A DNA stretch of 42,776 nucleotides from Akkermansiaceae bacterium (GTDB taxonomy: Bacteria > Verrucomicrobiota > Verrucomicrobiia > Verrucomicrobiales > Akkermansiaceae): positions 1-42,776 of the forward strand of contig CAIXKE010000055.1 of the NCBI GenBank assembly GCA_903919975.1. Direction: 5' to 3'. The first letter of the stretch is position 1. Every line of letters begins with the position of its first letter. A program made the translations under genes and the position numbers. Positions 34,220 through 42,716 of the stretch are shown here, in pieces. The notes below the pieces were generated by a model, which did no database searches, was not told where the DNA came from, and worked only from the letters and a program-made list of their open reading frames with translations.

Positions 34220-34582
34220 ATGAAATTTGGAGATTATGCAAAGGATCGGCGGATCGCGGCGGGCCAGACCTTGCGGAGTTTTTGCCGCGATGCGGCCATC
34301 GACCCGAGCAACTGGAGCAAAATCGAGCGCGGTGTGCTGCCGCCACCGGATGATGCGGAATTCCTGAGCCGGATCGCAGGCGTTCTTACGTTGGGCGAGG
34401 ACCAACGAGCGGAGTTCGCGGACTTGGCCGCCATCGCCCGTGGTCAAATCCCGGCGGATTTGAAGGACGAGGAGTTGCTTGGCAAGATGCCGGCGTTTTT
34501 CCGCGCCATTCGCGGGCAGGAATACACGCCGGAGGATTTTGAAAAGCTCCTGAGCGGCGTGAAGAAATTGAATCAACCTTGA
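34220..34582 (+). CDS. XRE-family HTH regulator
   Basis: 120 residues from the ATG at 34220, chosen because MKFGDYAKDRRIAAGQTLRSF is the normal beginning of this group; an ATG at 34064 with a good ribosome site would add 52 unmatched residues. The HTH is RSFCRDAAIDPSNWSKIERGVLPPP (about residues 21-45). A helical tail follows. It is likely a repressor of its own two-gene operon through the double palindrome just upstream. The ImmA/IrrE gene follows after 15 bases, the usual partner order. Confidence 0.88.
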   Translation: MKFGDYAKDRRIAAGQTLRSFCRDAAIDPSNWSKIERGVLPPPDDAEFLSRIAGVLTLGEDQRAEFADLAAIARGQIPADLKDEELLGKMPAFFRAIRGQEYTPEDFEKLLSGVKKLNQP

Positions 34583-34597
34583 ACGAAGCCTCCTCCG

Positions 34598-35215
34598 ATG
34601 ACGAACGCCGAAGTTTGGAAGAAAGTCGAAGACCTGAGAGCCATGCATGAGATCTTGATGGCGGACAAAATCCCCCTCGATCTGATTTCATTCGTGGAGC
34701 TGGAACTCCGCATGGACTTGATTCCCTACGATCTGCTGAAAGCGGACTTCGGAGCAGATGCGGCGATCCTCGCGGACTTTTCCGGCCTCTACATCGATGG
34801 CGAGATCTTTGACCGAATCGACCTCGTCCGAGGTGCCCAGTTGAATCGATTGCGGTTTTCCATTGCGCATGAATTGGGTCATTTTTATCTGCACCGTGAG
34901 CAGTTCGCGGAAGCAGCGATTACCAGTAGCGTCCATTTGCTGGATTGGCTGAACGAACACAACGGGCGCAAGTATGAAATCGAAAGGGAAGCGAACGAGT
35001 TTGCAGGTCGGCTGCTAGTGCCAGCCGCGATCTTGAAGGACTGCTTCGAAAAAATGCTCCCCTCGATGGATGCTCAGTATGGCCGACATATGTGGGTGGC
35101 GAACGCCGAGATCCGGAGCAAAGCGGCTGAACTCATTGCGCCTCGTTTCGGAGTTCATCCGATCGCCATCGAAACCCGCTTTGATCGTGAAGGAATTTGG
35201 CCATCGCCTTTTTGA
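34598..35215 (+). CDS. ImmA/IrrE-family metallo-endopeptidase
   Basis: A 205-residue zinc peptidase with HELGH at residues 91-95 and a downstream Glu in EREANEFAGRLLVP (about 131), the usual third zinc ligand. Family members cut a partner HTH repressor on a stress or induction signal (ImmA-ImmR, IrrE-DdrO). The XRE gene immediately upstream is the obvious target. Start ATG at 34598. No further gene follows in the operon, so the controlled effector may be the PLD-like gene upstream, or one elsewhere. Confidence 0.92.
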   Translation: MTNAEVWKKVEDLRAMHEILMADKIPLDLISFVELELRMDLIPYDLLKADFGADAAILADFSGLYIDGEIFDRIDLVRGAQLNRLRFSIAHELGHFYLHREQFAEAAITSSVHLLDWLNEHNGRKYEIEREANEFAGRLLVPAAILKDCFEKMLPSMDAQYGRHMWVANAEIRSKAAELIAPRFGVHPIAIETRFDREGIWPSPF

Positions 35216-35336
35216 GCGGATCGAAGTGTGTTCCCTTTTCAAGCAATGGATGGTGCTTGGGGCTTTCTTCCGGCACCTGCCTTAGAACGTATCCGAGGGT
35301 GGTTCTCAGGATGGATATCGTTGCAGACATCCGGGT

Positions 35337-36335
35337 CTAACGATTCTTCCGGTGCTCGCTGGGCGAATGGCCGTGGCGCTCGCGGAATACTCTCGCGAAA
35401 TACTGGCTGGATTGGAAACCACAGCGGAATGCGATCTCGGTGACGCTCGCTTCCGGCTGATCCTGCAACAATCGCGCGGCGGCTTCCAGGCGGCGGCGCG
35501 TGAGGTGTTCCATCGGCGGGACATTGACGAGCTTGCGACAGAAATGAGCAAAATGCGTGCGTCCGAGGCCGCAGGCTTCCGCCATCGAATCGAGCGTCCA
35601 TGGCTCGTCCAGCCGGCGGTGCAGGTTTTCGAGAAATAGCAGCACCGTGCGTTCGCTGCCGGCCAGGGTTTCGTCGAGACGCGGGTTGCGTGACTCTAGC
35701 AATTCGGCGAGAAGGACAATCAGTTCGTTGATGAGGATCTTGAGGCGCGTCTGGTTGGCGATGCTGTCACCCAGCGCGACGGTTTCATCGATGCGTTCGA
35801 AACATCGGCCGATTTCGCGGTTGCCATGCCAGACAGGCTGTTCATTTTGGCGCAGCAGATCGGTGAGGCGTTGCAGGCTGGTTTGTGGAAAGAGCAACCA
35901 GTCCGGCCAGTGCCATGGCTGATTGGGGCGGCGCATGCCTACGTCCAAGATTAACCAGGAATAATGATTGGCCGGAACATGGGGGTTGCCGACACGGTGC
36001 CGCTGCCACGGGCGGGTGATGGTGAGATCGCCGGGTTTGAGTTGATAGAGTTTCTTGTCGACACGGAACGGCAGCGATCCCGCGGCGAGGTGGCCGATTT
36101 CGAGGCCCTCGTTGCAATGCCAGTCGAGGCCCCAGTCCTGGTCGAAGGTGGCGTTCCAGTAGCCAGCCATGAGGATTTCCTTGAGATCGTTTTTGGGCAA
36201 TCGGGTGCCGGGATAGCTGCCGCGTCCAAGCGCCGCCAGCCGCAGGTCGCCGCGGGCGGAGGCCGCCTTGAGCGGTTCGCAGGTATCCGCGTGGTAGAGT
36301 TCGCTTGCGCTGCGGAACGTGGTGCGGAGTTTCAT
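35337..36335 (-). CDS. AraC-family transcriptional regulator
   Basis: About 332 residues from the ATG at 36335; the open frame upstream is the shadow of the divergent gene. The N-terminal half is a cupin-like sensor domain (LEIGHLAAGSLPFRVDKKLYQLKPGDLTITRPWQRHRVG). The C-terminal 100 residues hold two helix-turn-helices (LDSMAEACGLGRTHFAHFCRK, VTEIAFRCGFQSSQYFARVFRERHG). It faces away from the ThuA-isomerase-oxidoreductase cluster across 61 bases, so it probably senses a sugar and controls that cluster. Confidence 0.93.
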   Translation of the reverse strand: MKLRTTFRSASELYHADTCEPLKAASARGDLRLAALGRGSYPGTRLPKNDLKEILMAGYWNATFDQDWGLDWHCNEGLEIGHLAAGSLPFRVDKKLYQLKPGDLTITRPWQRHRVGNPHVPANHYSWLILDVGMRRPNQPWHWPDWLLFPQTSLQRLTDLLRQNEQPVWHGNREIGRCFERIDETVALGDSIANQTRLKILINELIVLLAELLESRNPRLDETLAGSERTVLLFLENLHRRLDEPWTLDSMAEACGLGRTHFAHFCRKLVNVPPMEHLTRRRLEAAARLLQDQPEASVTEIAFRCGFQSSQYFARVFRERHGHSPSEHRKNR

Positions 36336-36396
36336 GCCTGGATGTGTAATATTTACCAGTGAGCGACTTTGCAAGATTGGAGATGCGGCGGACGCT

Positions 36397-37236
36397 ATGT
36401 TTCGTTCACTCATGCAACGAAGCGCTCGCATTTTCATTGGTTTTGCCGCCTTGTTCGGCCTTGCCGCAGGCAGTGCTGTGGGAGCCGATGCCAAGTTGCG
36501 GGTGCTCATCCTCAGCGGCGCGAACAATCACAATTGGAAGACCACCACGCCGGCGATCAAGGCGACGTTGGAGGAATCCGGTCGCTTTGAAGTGGACGTC
36601 GAGGAGCGTGTGATGGACATGAAACCCGAATCGTTTGCCCCGTATGCGGCGATTGTGAGCAATTTCAACACCTTCGGTAAAGATGCCCCGGCAAAGAAAG
36701 AGTGGGATGCGGCGACGAAGAAGGGATTCCTCGATCACATCGCGAAAGGTCATGGTCTCGTCATCGTTCATGCCGGCAGTTCCGTGTTTTACGATTGGCC
36801 GGAGTTTCACCAACTCGCCTGCGGGACTTGGAAGGACGGCACATCCCATGGAGCGATCCACGTCAACCGGGTGTCCTTCAATGACCCGGACTCACCAATC
36901 ACCCGGGGACTGGAGCCATTCTGGATCCGGGATGAGTTCTGGCAGAAAACCCTGATGACTCCCGCTGCCAAAGCGCTTGGCAGCGTGACACCGGACCCCG
37001 CCTTCAAAGGCAGCGGCAAGCCGGAGAACATCCTCTTCTCCACCGAAGCCCGAGGCGGACGCGGCTTCGCCATCATGCTCGGGCATGATGCGCTTGGCAT
37101 GAGCAACCCCGCATGGCGGACGCTGCTCCAGCGCGGCACCGAGTGGGCTGCCTGCGGCAAGGTGACCATTTTGCCTTCCGGCGATTGGCCCGCCACCAAA
37201 GAGGATGCCGAACGCATGGCAAAAATCCGTCCCTGA
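36397..37236 (+). CDS. Secreted ThuA-domain protein
   Basis: About 279 residues from the ATG at 36397 (the ATG at 36412 is possible). A Sec-type signal peptide (IFIGFAALFGLAAGSAVGA) is followed by a ThuA-like class I amidotransferase-fold domain. Its parts are RVLILSGANNHNWKTT, the loop GLVIVHAGSSVFYDWPEFHQL, a metal-type GIHVNR-like strand and ARGGRGFAIMLGHD. ThuA proteins take part in trehalose or other sugar use; the reaction here is not known. It is the first gene of a three-gene cluster. Confidence 0.88.
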   Translation: MFRSLMQRSARIFIGFAALFGLAAGSAVGADAKLRVLILSGANNHNWKTTTPAIKATLEESGRFEVDVEERVMDMKPESFAPYAAIVSNFNTFGKDAPAKKEWDAATKKGFLDHIAKGHGLVIVHAGSSVFYDWPEFHQLACGTWKDGTSHGAIHVNRVSFNDPDSPITRGLEPFWIRDEFWQKTLMTPAAKALGSVTPDPAFKGSGKPENILFSTEARGGRGFAIMLGHDALGMSNPAWRTLLQRGTEWAACGKVTILPSGDWPATKEDAERMAKIRP

Positions 37237-37263
37237 ACCCAAACAAAAACGATCCTAGATACC

Positions 37264-38109
37264 ATGAAAATCGGCTGCTTCGCCCTCATCCAACCGTTCT
37301 CGCCCATGCGGCGGCAATTCGAACTCATCCGCGAACTCGGCTTCGACTACGCGGACCTAACAGACAACCACGACGGCGCCACGCTCGGCACCGAATACGG
37401 CTTCTCCGCCTCGTTCAGCTTGGATTCCCATCCGGCGACCATTCTCGACATGGTCAACGAGTTCGGTCTCACGCTCACCAGCGTCTGCGCTCACGCTAAT
37501 TTGTTAGATCCGGCCTCGCCGGACCGTTACGGCACGGCGGAGATCATCAAGGCGATCAAGCTCGCCCATTTTCTCGGCGTGAAGCAGGTCATCACCACCG
37601 AGGGCGACTCGAAGACGGACTTCGGTCACCACCTCACCGACGACCAACGGCTCTTCAGCATCCGCGAGAAACTCCACGAGCCGATCCGCTGGGCGGAAAC
37701 CTTCGGCATCGAGTTGTTGTTGGAGCCGCACGGCATCCTCACCGACACCGTGGACGGGATGTCCCGCATCCTCGACGCGCTCGGCCACGAGAAAACCGTC
37801 GGCGTGAATCTGGACACCGGCAACTCATGGCTCGGCGGTGGTGATCCACTCCAGTTTGTGAAAACCTTCGGCTCGCGCATCAAGCACGTGCATTGGAAGG
37901 ACATGCCCGCCGAATGGATTCCCAAGCGCGGCACGCAGTTCGGCTGCGGCATGGGGCTCATTCCGCTCGGCGATGGTGTCGTCGACATCGAGCCGATCGT
38001 TAAGGAGTTGCTCGCACAAGGTTTCGACGGCCCCACGACCTTGGAAATCGCCGGCGAAGAGGCGGTGAAAGTTTCCGCGGAACGCCTCCGCAAATGGTCC
38101 AGCGAATAA
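37264..38109 (+). CDS. Sugar phosphate isomerase/epimerase (AP endonuclease-2 fold)
   Basis: A 281-residue TIM-barrel protein. Typical strands and metal-site residues are seen: RELGFDYADLTDNHDG at the start, TSVCAHANLLD, the Glu/His of ELLLEPHGILTD, a GVNLDTGNSWLGG strand with Asp, KHVHWKDM with paired His, and a final TLEIAGEEAV. Such enzymes interconvert keto sugars with a divalent metal. It lies between the ThuA gene (27 bases) and the oxidoreductase gene (21 bases), so it is probably co-transcribed. Confidence 0.88.
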   Translation: MKIGCFALIQPFSPMRRQFELIRELGFDYADLTDNHDGATLGTEYGFSASFSLDSHPATILDMVNEFGLTLTSVCAHANLLDPASPDRYGTAEIIKAIKLAHFLGVKQVITTEGDSKTDFGHHLTDDQRLFSIREKLHEPIRWAETFGIELLLEPHGILTDTVDGMSRILDALGHEKTVGVNLDTGNSWLGGGDPLQFVKTFGSRIKHVHWKDMPAEWIPKRGTQFGCGMGLIPLGDGVVDIEPIVKELLAQGFDGPTTLEIAGEEAVKVSAERLRKWSSE

Positions 38110-38130
38110 AACTCAAATTCCAAATCACTC

Positions 38131-39453
38131 ATGAACTCAAACCATCTCAACAGCCGCCGCCAATTTCTCGGCGGAGTCATCGCCGCAGCCGTGGCCCCGC
38201 AATTCATCCCCAGCCGGGTGCTGGGTCAGGAAACCGCTCCGGGTCGGACCATCCGCCTCGGCCACATCGGTGTGGGCGGGCAAGGCACTAGTTTGCTCCA
38301 GAATTTCCTCGCGGTGAAGGGCGCAACGAGTGTCGCCATCGCCGATCCGTTTCAAGCGCGGCGCGAAGCGGCGGGCAAGCGCGTCCTCGCATCGCAAGGC
38401 CACGAGCCGAAGCTCTACAATGATTTCCGCGAGCTGCTCGCCGACAAGTCCATTGACGCGGTGATCATCGCCACAGCCGACCACTGGCATGTCCCCATCG
38501 GTCTGGCAGCCGTGCGGGCGGGCAAGGATGTTTATATTGAAAAACCGTTAGGTTACACGCTCAACCAGAACCGCGCGATGTTGGAGGCCTGTCAGAAGGA
38601 AAAGCGAATCTTCCAATACGGCACCCAGCAACGCAGCCAGGAAATCCTCAAGCGTGGCGTCGAGCTGGTCCTCAACGGCTACATCGGCGATCTTCAACGC
38701 ATCGAGGTCTGGGCACCGGCTGGTAATGGCGGCGGGTCACTCGTGGAAATCCCGGTGCCGGACGGCTTGGACTACGATCTATACATCGGCCCAGCGCCGA
38801 TGAAGCCCTGCAGCAAGGACCGGATCACCAGCCCAGCTTCGTGGTTTTGTTCCGATTACTCGATTGGCTTCATCGCCGGTTGGGGAGCGCATCCGTTGGA
38901 CATCGCGATATGGGGCCAGAACTATGACCAGCAAGGTCCGGTTAGTTTTCGCGGCACGGGGGATTTTCCAACGCCCAATGGCTTGTTCAACAACTGCGCC
39001 ACCTGGGATGTGGAGATCAAGTTCGCCGGGGGCATACCGATGCATTTCATGAGCACCAATCACGCGCAACCCATCGTGAGCAAATACCGGAACAAGGTTC
39101 CGGGTGATGGCACCACCTTCTTCGGTTCCAAGGGTTGGGTAAGTCTGAACCGCGGAGGAGCGGAGGCCAGCAATCCCGAGTGGCTCAAATTGAAAGAATG
39201 TGAAGGCGACAAGCGCGTGCTCTATCGGAATAATTACTACGCATCCTTCGTCGAGTCCGTCCGCGAGCGCACGCCGTCCATCGCACCGATCGAAGATGCC
39301 GTGCGTTCTGACGCTTTCAGTCACCTCTCATTGATGGCGATCAAGTCCGGGCAAGAAGTCGTATGGGATCCCAAAGCCTATCGCATCATATCGCCGGAGT
39401 CCCTCAATGAACGCATGGGCCAACCGGTGCGTGGCGATTGGAAACAAAGCTGA
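38131..39453 (+). CDS. Tat-exported Gfo/Idh/MocA-family oxidoreductase
   Basis: A 440-residue protein with a twin-arginine signal (NSRRQFLGGVIAAAVAPQF). A Rossmann domain follows (RLGHIGVGGQGTSLLQNF, with VIIATADHWH and DVYIEKPLGYT, where EKP is the family catalytic Lys motif). The C-terminal substrate domain has SDYSIGFIAGWGAHPLDIAIWG, in which the HPLD region holds the usual active His. It probably oxidises or epimerises a sugar with bound NAD(P) in the periplasm. Tat export with cofactor is common in Planctomycetes-Verrucomicrobia members of this family. Confidence 0.93.
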   Translation: MNSNHLNSRRQFLGGVIAAAVAPQFIPSRVLGQETAPGRTIRLGHIGVGGQGTSLLQNFLAVKGATSVAIADPFQARREAAGKRVLASQGHEPKLYNDFRELLADKSIDAVIIATADHWHVPIGLAAVRAGKDVYIEKPLGYTLNQNRAMLEACQKEKRIFQYGTQQRSQEILKRGVELVLNGYIGDLQRIEVWAPAGNGGGSLVEIPVPDGLDYDLYIGPAPMKPCSKDRITSPASWFCSDYSIGFIAGWGAHPLDIAIWGQNYDQQGPVSFRGTGDFPTPNGLFNNCATWDVEIKFAGGIPMHFMSTNHAQPIVSKYRNKVPGDGTTFFGSKGWVSLNRGGAEASNPEWLKLKECEGDKRVLYRNNYYASFVESVRERTPSIAPIEDAVRSDAFSHLSLMAIKSGQEVVWDPKAYRIISPESLNERMGQPVRGDWKQS

Positions 39454-39473
39454 CGCATTAAGTGTCGGCTCCC

Positions 39474-40799
39474 TCAGCCGAGGCTCTCGATGCGGAATAC
39501 GACGGGCTCGCTGTTGATGCAATCGAGCTTTTCCACCTCTGCGAGCGCGTCTTGGAGTTTTCCGAAGGGGCAAGTGTGCAGCAGGAACACCATGTCCACG
39601 AATTCGGCGTCCGGATTCGCGGGGTTCACCGGCGAGTGCGTGCCGGAGATGCCGATTCTGTGCTCTGCTAGAATTTTCGCGATTTCAGCGATCACGCCCG
39701 GGCGGTCGGTGACGTCGAAGCGCACGTAGTAAGCGGTGGAGGTTTCGCGCACCGGCAGCACATGGCCATTTTCGCGGTAAGGCAGGAACCCGCGGTGGCC
39801 GGAAGCGTTTCCAAGCGCACGCCCGGCTTCCACCAAGTCCGCGACGACTGAGGACGCGGTGGGGTCCTGGCCCGCGCCGCGGCCGTAAAATAGCGATTCG
39901 CCCGCTGCGTCGCCATGCACGGCGACGGCGTTGAATACGCCATGCACGGAGGCGAGGATATTGGATTTCGCGATGAAGGAGGGTTGGACGCGGATCTCCA
40001 CGGAGCGGTCCGGATGTTCTCGAATCACCGCTAACAGTTTGACGACATAGCCAAGACTCTTGGCGAAATGGATATCCGTGGGACGGACTTGCTCGATGCC
40101 CGAGACGTGGATCGATGCAGGATCGATGGGAAACCCGTAGGCTAGCGTGGCGAGCAGGATCGCCTTGTGGGCGGCGTCCCAGCCATTCACATCGAGTGCG
40201 GGATCGGCCTCGGCGTAGCCCAGCGCTTGGGCCTCTGCGAGGGCGGCTTCGAAGGTCAGGCCGGCGTCGGTCATGCGGCCGAGAATGTAATTGGAGGTGC
40301 CATTGATGATTCCGGAAAACGAAAGGATCCGGTTGCCGATGAATGAATCCTGCACCGTGCGGATGATCGGGATGCCACCCGCCACGGCAGCTTCAAAATG
40401 GATTGGCGTGTTGGTTTCCTTGGAGAGCGCAAACAATTCGACGCCGCGCTCAGCGAGCAATGCTTTGTTGCCGGTGACGACAGGTTTCTTGGCCCGCAAG
40501 GCGGCTGCGACGATTTCAAAGGCATCAGTCGTGCCGCCGATCAATTCGACGACAATGTGCACCGCCGGGTCCGCCACCAAGGCGCGCCAATCCGTGGTGA
40601 ACATCGCTGCCGGGACTTCACCGATATTGGCACGGGCTTTGGCGGGATCGCGGACGAGAATCTTGGCGATGTGCAGTTGGACACATCCACCGGTGCGGCC
40701 GGTGATGAGTTCACCATTGCGTTCCAAGGTGTTCCAGACGCCGGAACCGACGGTTCCGAATCCAGCCAAGCCAATGCCTAAAGATGAGCAAGCGTTCAC
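39474..40799 (-). CDS. hom: Homoserine dehydrogenase with C-terminal ACT domain
   Basis: About 441 residues from the GTG at 40799, preferred because the frame's upstream part (to 40928) overlaps the DUF2934 gene and adds no homology. An NAD(P) start IGLAGFGTVGSGV leads to the VVTGNKALL and EAAVAGGIPIIRT blocks. Then come GIINGTSNYIL and the catalytic segment GYAEADPALDVNGWDAAHK. The ACT domain (YYVRFDVTDRPGVIAEIAKIL) at the end suggests feedback control, probably by threonine. It makes homoserine for threonine and methionine. Confidence 0.93.
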   Translation of the reverse strand: MNACSSLGIGLAGFGTVGSGVWNTLERNGELITGRTGGCVQLHIAKILVRDPAKARANIGEVPAAMFTTDWRALVADPAVHIVVELIGGTTDAFEIVAAALRAKKPVVTGNKALLAERGVELFALSKETNTPIHFEAAVAGGIPIIRTVQDSFIGNRILSFSGIINGTSNYILGRMTDAGLTFEAALAEAQALGYAEADPALDVNGWDAAHKAILLATLAYGFPIDPASIHVSGIEQVRPTDIHFAKSLGYVVKLLAVIREHPDRSVEIRVQPSFIAKSNILASVHGVFNAVAVHGDAAGESLFYGRGAGQDPTASSVVADLVEAGRALGNASGHRGFLPYRENGHVLPVRETSTAYYVRFDVTDRPGVIAEIAKILAEHRIGISGTHSPVNPANPDAEFVDMVFLLHTCPFGKLQDALAEVEKLDCINSEPVVFRIESLG

Positions 40800-40860
40800 G
40801 AAGCGAAGTGTGCCCAACCGCCGCAGCTTCTCCAAGCCGGAAGCACGGGAAATTTCAGGA

Positions 40861-41184
40861 TCAGTGAATGACCCCGAGTTTCCGCTCCGCTTCCAGCCAG
40901 TCGTTGTGGGAATCTCCGGGAAGTCCATTCTCGACGCGGCTGCGGTAGTTTAAATAGGCACCGCGTGCGATTTCATCGAGGCTTGGCTTCTTTGAGGCGG
41001 CCTTGGGAGCCTTGGGCGAGGGAGCGGAGGCGGGCTTTTTCGCGGCAGTTTTGGTCGCCTTAGGTGCGGCAACGGACGCGACCTTCTTCGCGGCGATCTT
41101 GGTCGCAGCTTTTTTCGCAGCGGGGGCAGCTGGCGATTCAGGGGCGGTTTTGGTCGATTTTTTCGCGATCTTTTTTGCAGCCAT
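40861..41184 (-). CDS. DUF2934 protein with lysine/alanine-rich tail
   Basis: A 107-residue protein. The first 67 residues are made almost only of Ala, Lys, Pro, Ser and Thr (AAKKIAKKSTKTAPESPA ...), like the tails of histone H1-type bacterial proteins. The last 40 (LDEIARGAYLNYRSRVENG ... HNDWLEAERKLG) form a DUF2934 domain. The basic tail suggests binding of DNA or RNA, but DUF2934 itself has no known role. Start ATG at 41184. It precedes hom on the same strand. Confidence 0.85.
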   Translation of the reverse strand: MAAKKIAKKSTKTAPESPAAPAAKKAATKIAAKKVASVAAPKATKTAAKKPASAPSPKAPKAASKKPSLDEIARGAYLNYRSRVENGLPGDSHNDWLEAERKLGVIH

Positions 41185-41288
41185 AATTTTATTTAGGTTG
41201 AATTAGGGGTAGCACGCGGGGTGCCAATTGCGATTTTACACAAAAATTCCGATGATTGCCAGCCTATTGCGCATGCGTATAGTGGGCC

Positions 41289-42602
41289 ATGGCCAATTGC
41301 TATTCATGGAATGGATCACGGGGAGGGGGGACCTATCGGTTGCCTGGCCCCGAGCATATCGGCTGGTGGGCGGCGCTGGCGATGGTGGTTTCGCTCCTGC
41401 TGCATGTCGCGCTGTTTTTCGCTTTGGACCGGATGCAAATCGCGCTGAAATTCGAACAAGCGCGCGAACTCAGCACCGCTAACGTCAACATCCGCCAAGT
41501 GGAAGTCCGCCCGATGGACGACTTGGCCCCGGCGGTGCCTGAAGATGTGGTCCAACCGCCTCCCGATTCCGCCGCTTTGCTGGAGGAAATCGAACTCCTC
41601 GCAGCACTCCCGAAGGACTTGGAAATCGACATCAAGCCGGACATTGAAGAGGCGCAATATGCCCTGAAAATGAAAAATCCGGCCCCCGAAGGCGATCCCG
41701 CCGCCGTGGCGATCGATGTTTCATCCGGCTTGGAAGTGGCCTCCGACCTGCCGGAACTCGGACGCGAACCGGAACACCTGAAACCAGCGGAAATCGGCCA
41801 AGTCACCGTGGACCCGGGCGCTGTGCAAATGAATGACGATCTGGGGAAATTCACCGAAGATCTAATCAAACGCGGGGCGAACGGAAAGGCCGATGGACTC
41901 ACCTCGTTGGACGATCTGTTGGATTTGCCGCCCAATATCCTGCTCGCCAAAAAGACGATGCTGCCCAGCGATCTCTTGTTTGACTTCAACAAGGCGGATC
42001 TCCGCGAGAGTGCCAAGGTCGGTCTCATGAAATTGGCTTTGCTGATCGATCGCAATCCGAATCTCTATTGTTGGATCGAAGGCCACACCGATCTTGTCGG
42101 TGGCGATGCGTTCAATTTGGAACTCTCGATCCGTCGCGCCGGGGCGGTGAAAACCTATCTGGTCGACTCGTTGCGGATGGATGCCTCCCGCATCAGCACC
42201 CGTGGATTCGGCCGTTATCAACCGATCATCACCACTGGCACGCCCGAGGAGCAGACCGCGAACCGTCGGGTGGAAATCCGCATGCGCAAAACTCCGCCGA
42301 CCCTTGAGCAAGCCGACATCGGCCCTCAAAAAGCCGCCGTGATAGCGCCAGCCGACCCGCCGCCAACTGTGCCGAAAGCGATCATGTCGGCTCCAGTCGT
42401 GTCGAAAGCCATCGTGACGCCGCCAACCATCTCGCCGAAAGCGGTCTTGGTGAAGCCGCGTCGCGCTCTGCCAGTGGAAGAAGAATTGGCTCCCGAGCCA
42501 GATCCACCCCGCGCAAATCCCATTCCTCAGGAGCTGGAGGCGATCCCGGTCGAGCCCGCGCCGCCAGCCGCTATTTTGCGTGCCGAGCCAGTGGAAGAAT
42601 GA
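41289..42602 (+). CDS. OmpA-domain protein with single membrane anchor
   Basis: A 437-residue protein. One membrane helix (about residues 25-46) near the start anchors it in the inner membrane. An acidic, Pro-rich spacer follows (to about 235). The OmpA C-terminal domain (about 240-335) has LLFDFNKADLRESAK, WIEGHTDLVGGDAFN and SIRRAGAVKTYL followed by ANRRVEIRM, the usual peptidoglycan-binding blocks. The last 100 residues are a low-complexity Pro/Val/Ala tail. It probably ties the membrane to peptidoglycan. Start ATG at 41289. Confidence 0.9.
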   Translation: MANCYSWNGSRGGGTYRLPGPEHIGWWAALAMVVSLLLHVALFFALDRMQIALKFEQARELSTANVNIRQVEVRPMDDLAPAVPEDVVQPPPDSAALLEEIELLAALPKDLEIDIKPDIEEAQYALKMKNPAPEGDPAAVAIDVSSGLEVASDLPELGREPEHLKPAEIGQVTVDPGAVQMNDDLGKFTEDLIKRGANGKADGLTSLDDLLDLPPNILLAKKTMLPSDLLFDFNKADLRESAKVGLMKLALLIDRNPNLYCWIEGHTDLVGGDAFNLELSIRRAGAVKTYLVDSLRMDASRISTRGFGRYQPIITTGTPEEQTANRRVEIRMRKTPPTLEQADIGPQKAAVIAPADPPPTVPKAIMSAPVVSKAIVTPPTISPKAVLVKPRRALPVEEELAPEPDPPRANPIPQELEAIPVEPAPPAAILRAEPVEE

Positions 42603-42634
42603 TGTCAAATTTCGAAAATGAAGTGACTCATCCA

Positions 42635-42716
42635 TTGGAGCGCGGAATTCATTCCGCGAGAAACTTCATCGCACGGCCTCGCGGAATGAATTCCAATGCC
42701 TTTAAGGATTCGATTC
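42635..42716 (+). repeat. Full-length dispersed palindromic repeat
   Basis: Two arms, 42644-42660 and 42679-42695, are perfect reverse complements over 17 bases around an 18-base loop. They are bounded by TTGGA on the left and TCCAA on the right, and the tail CTTTAAGGATTCG follows. Each arm also contains its own GCGGAAT/ATTCC palindrome. Shorter relatives occur at 215-254 and 13550-13583. Confidence 0.8.
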
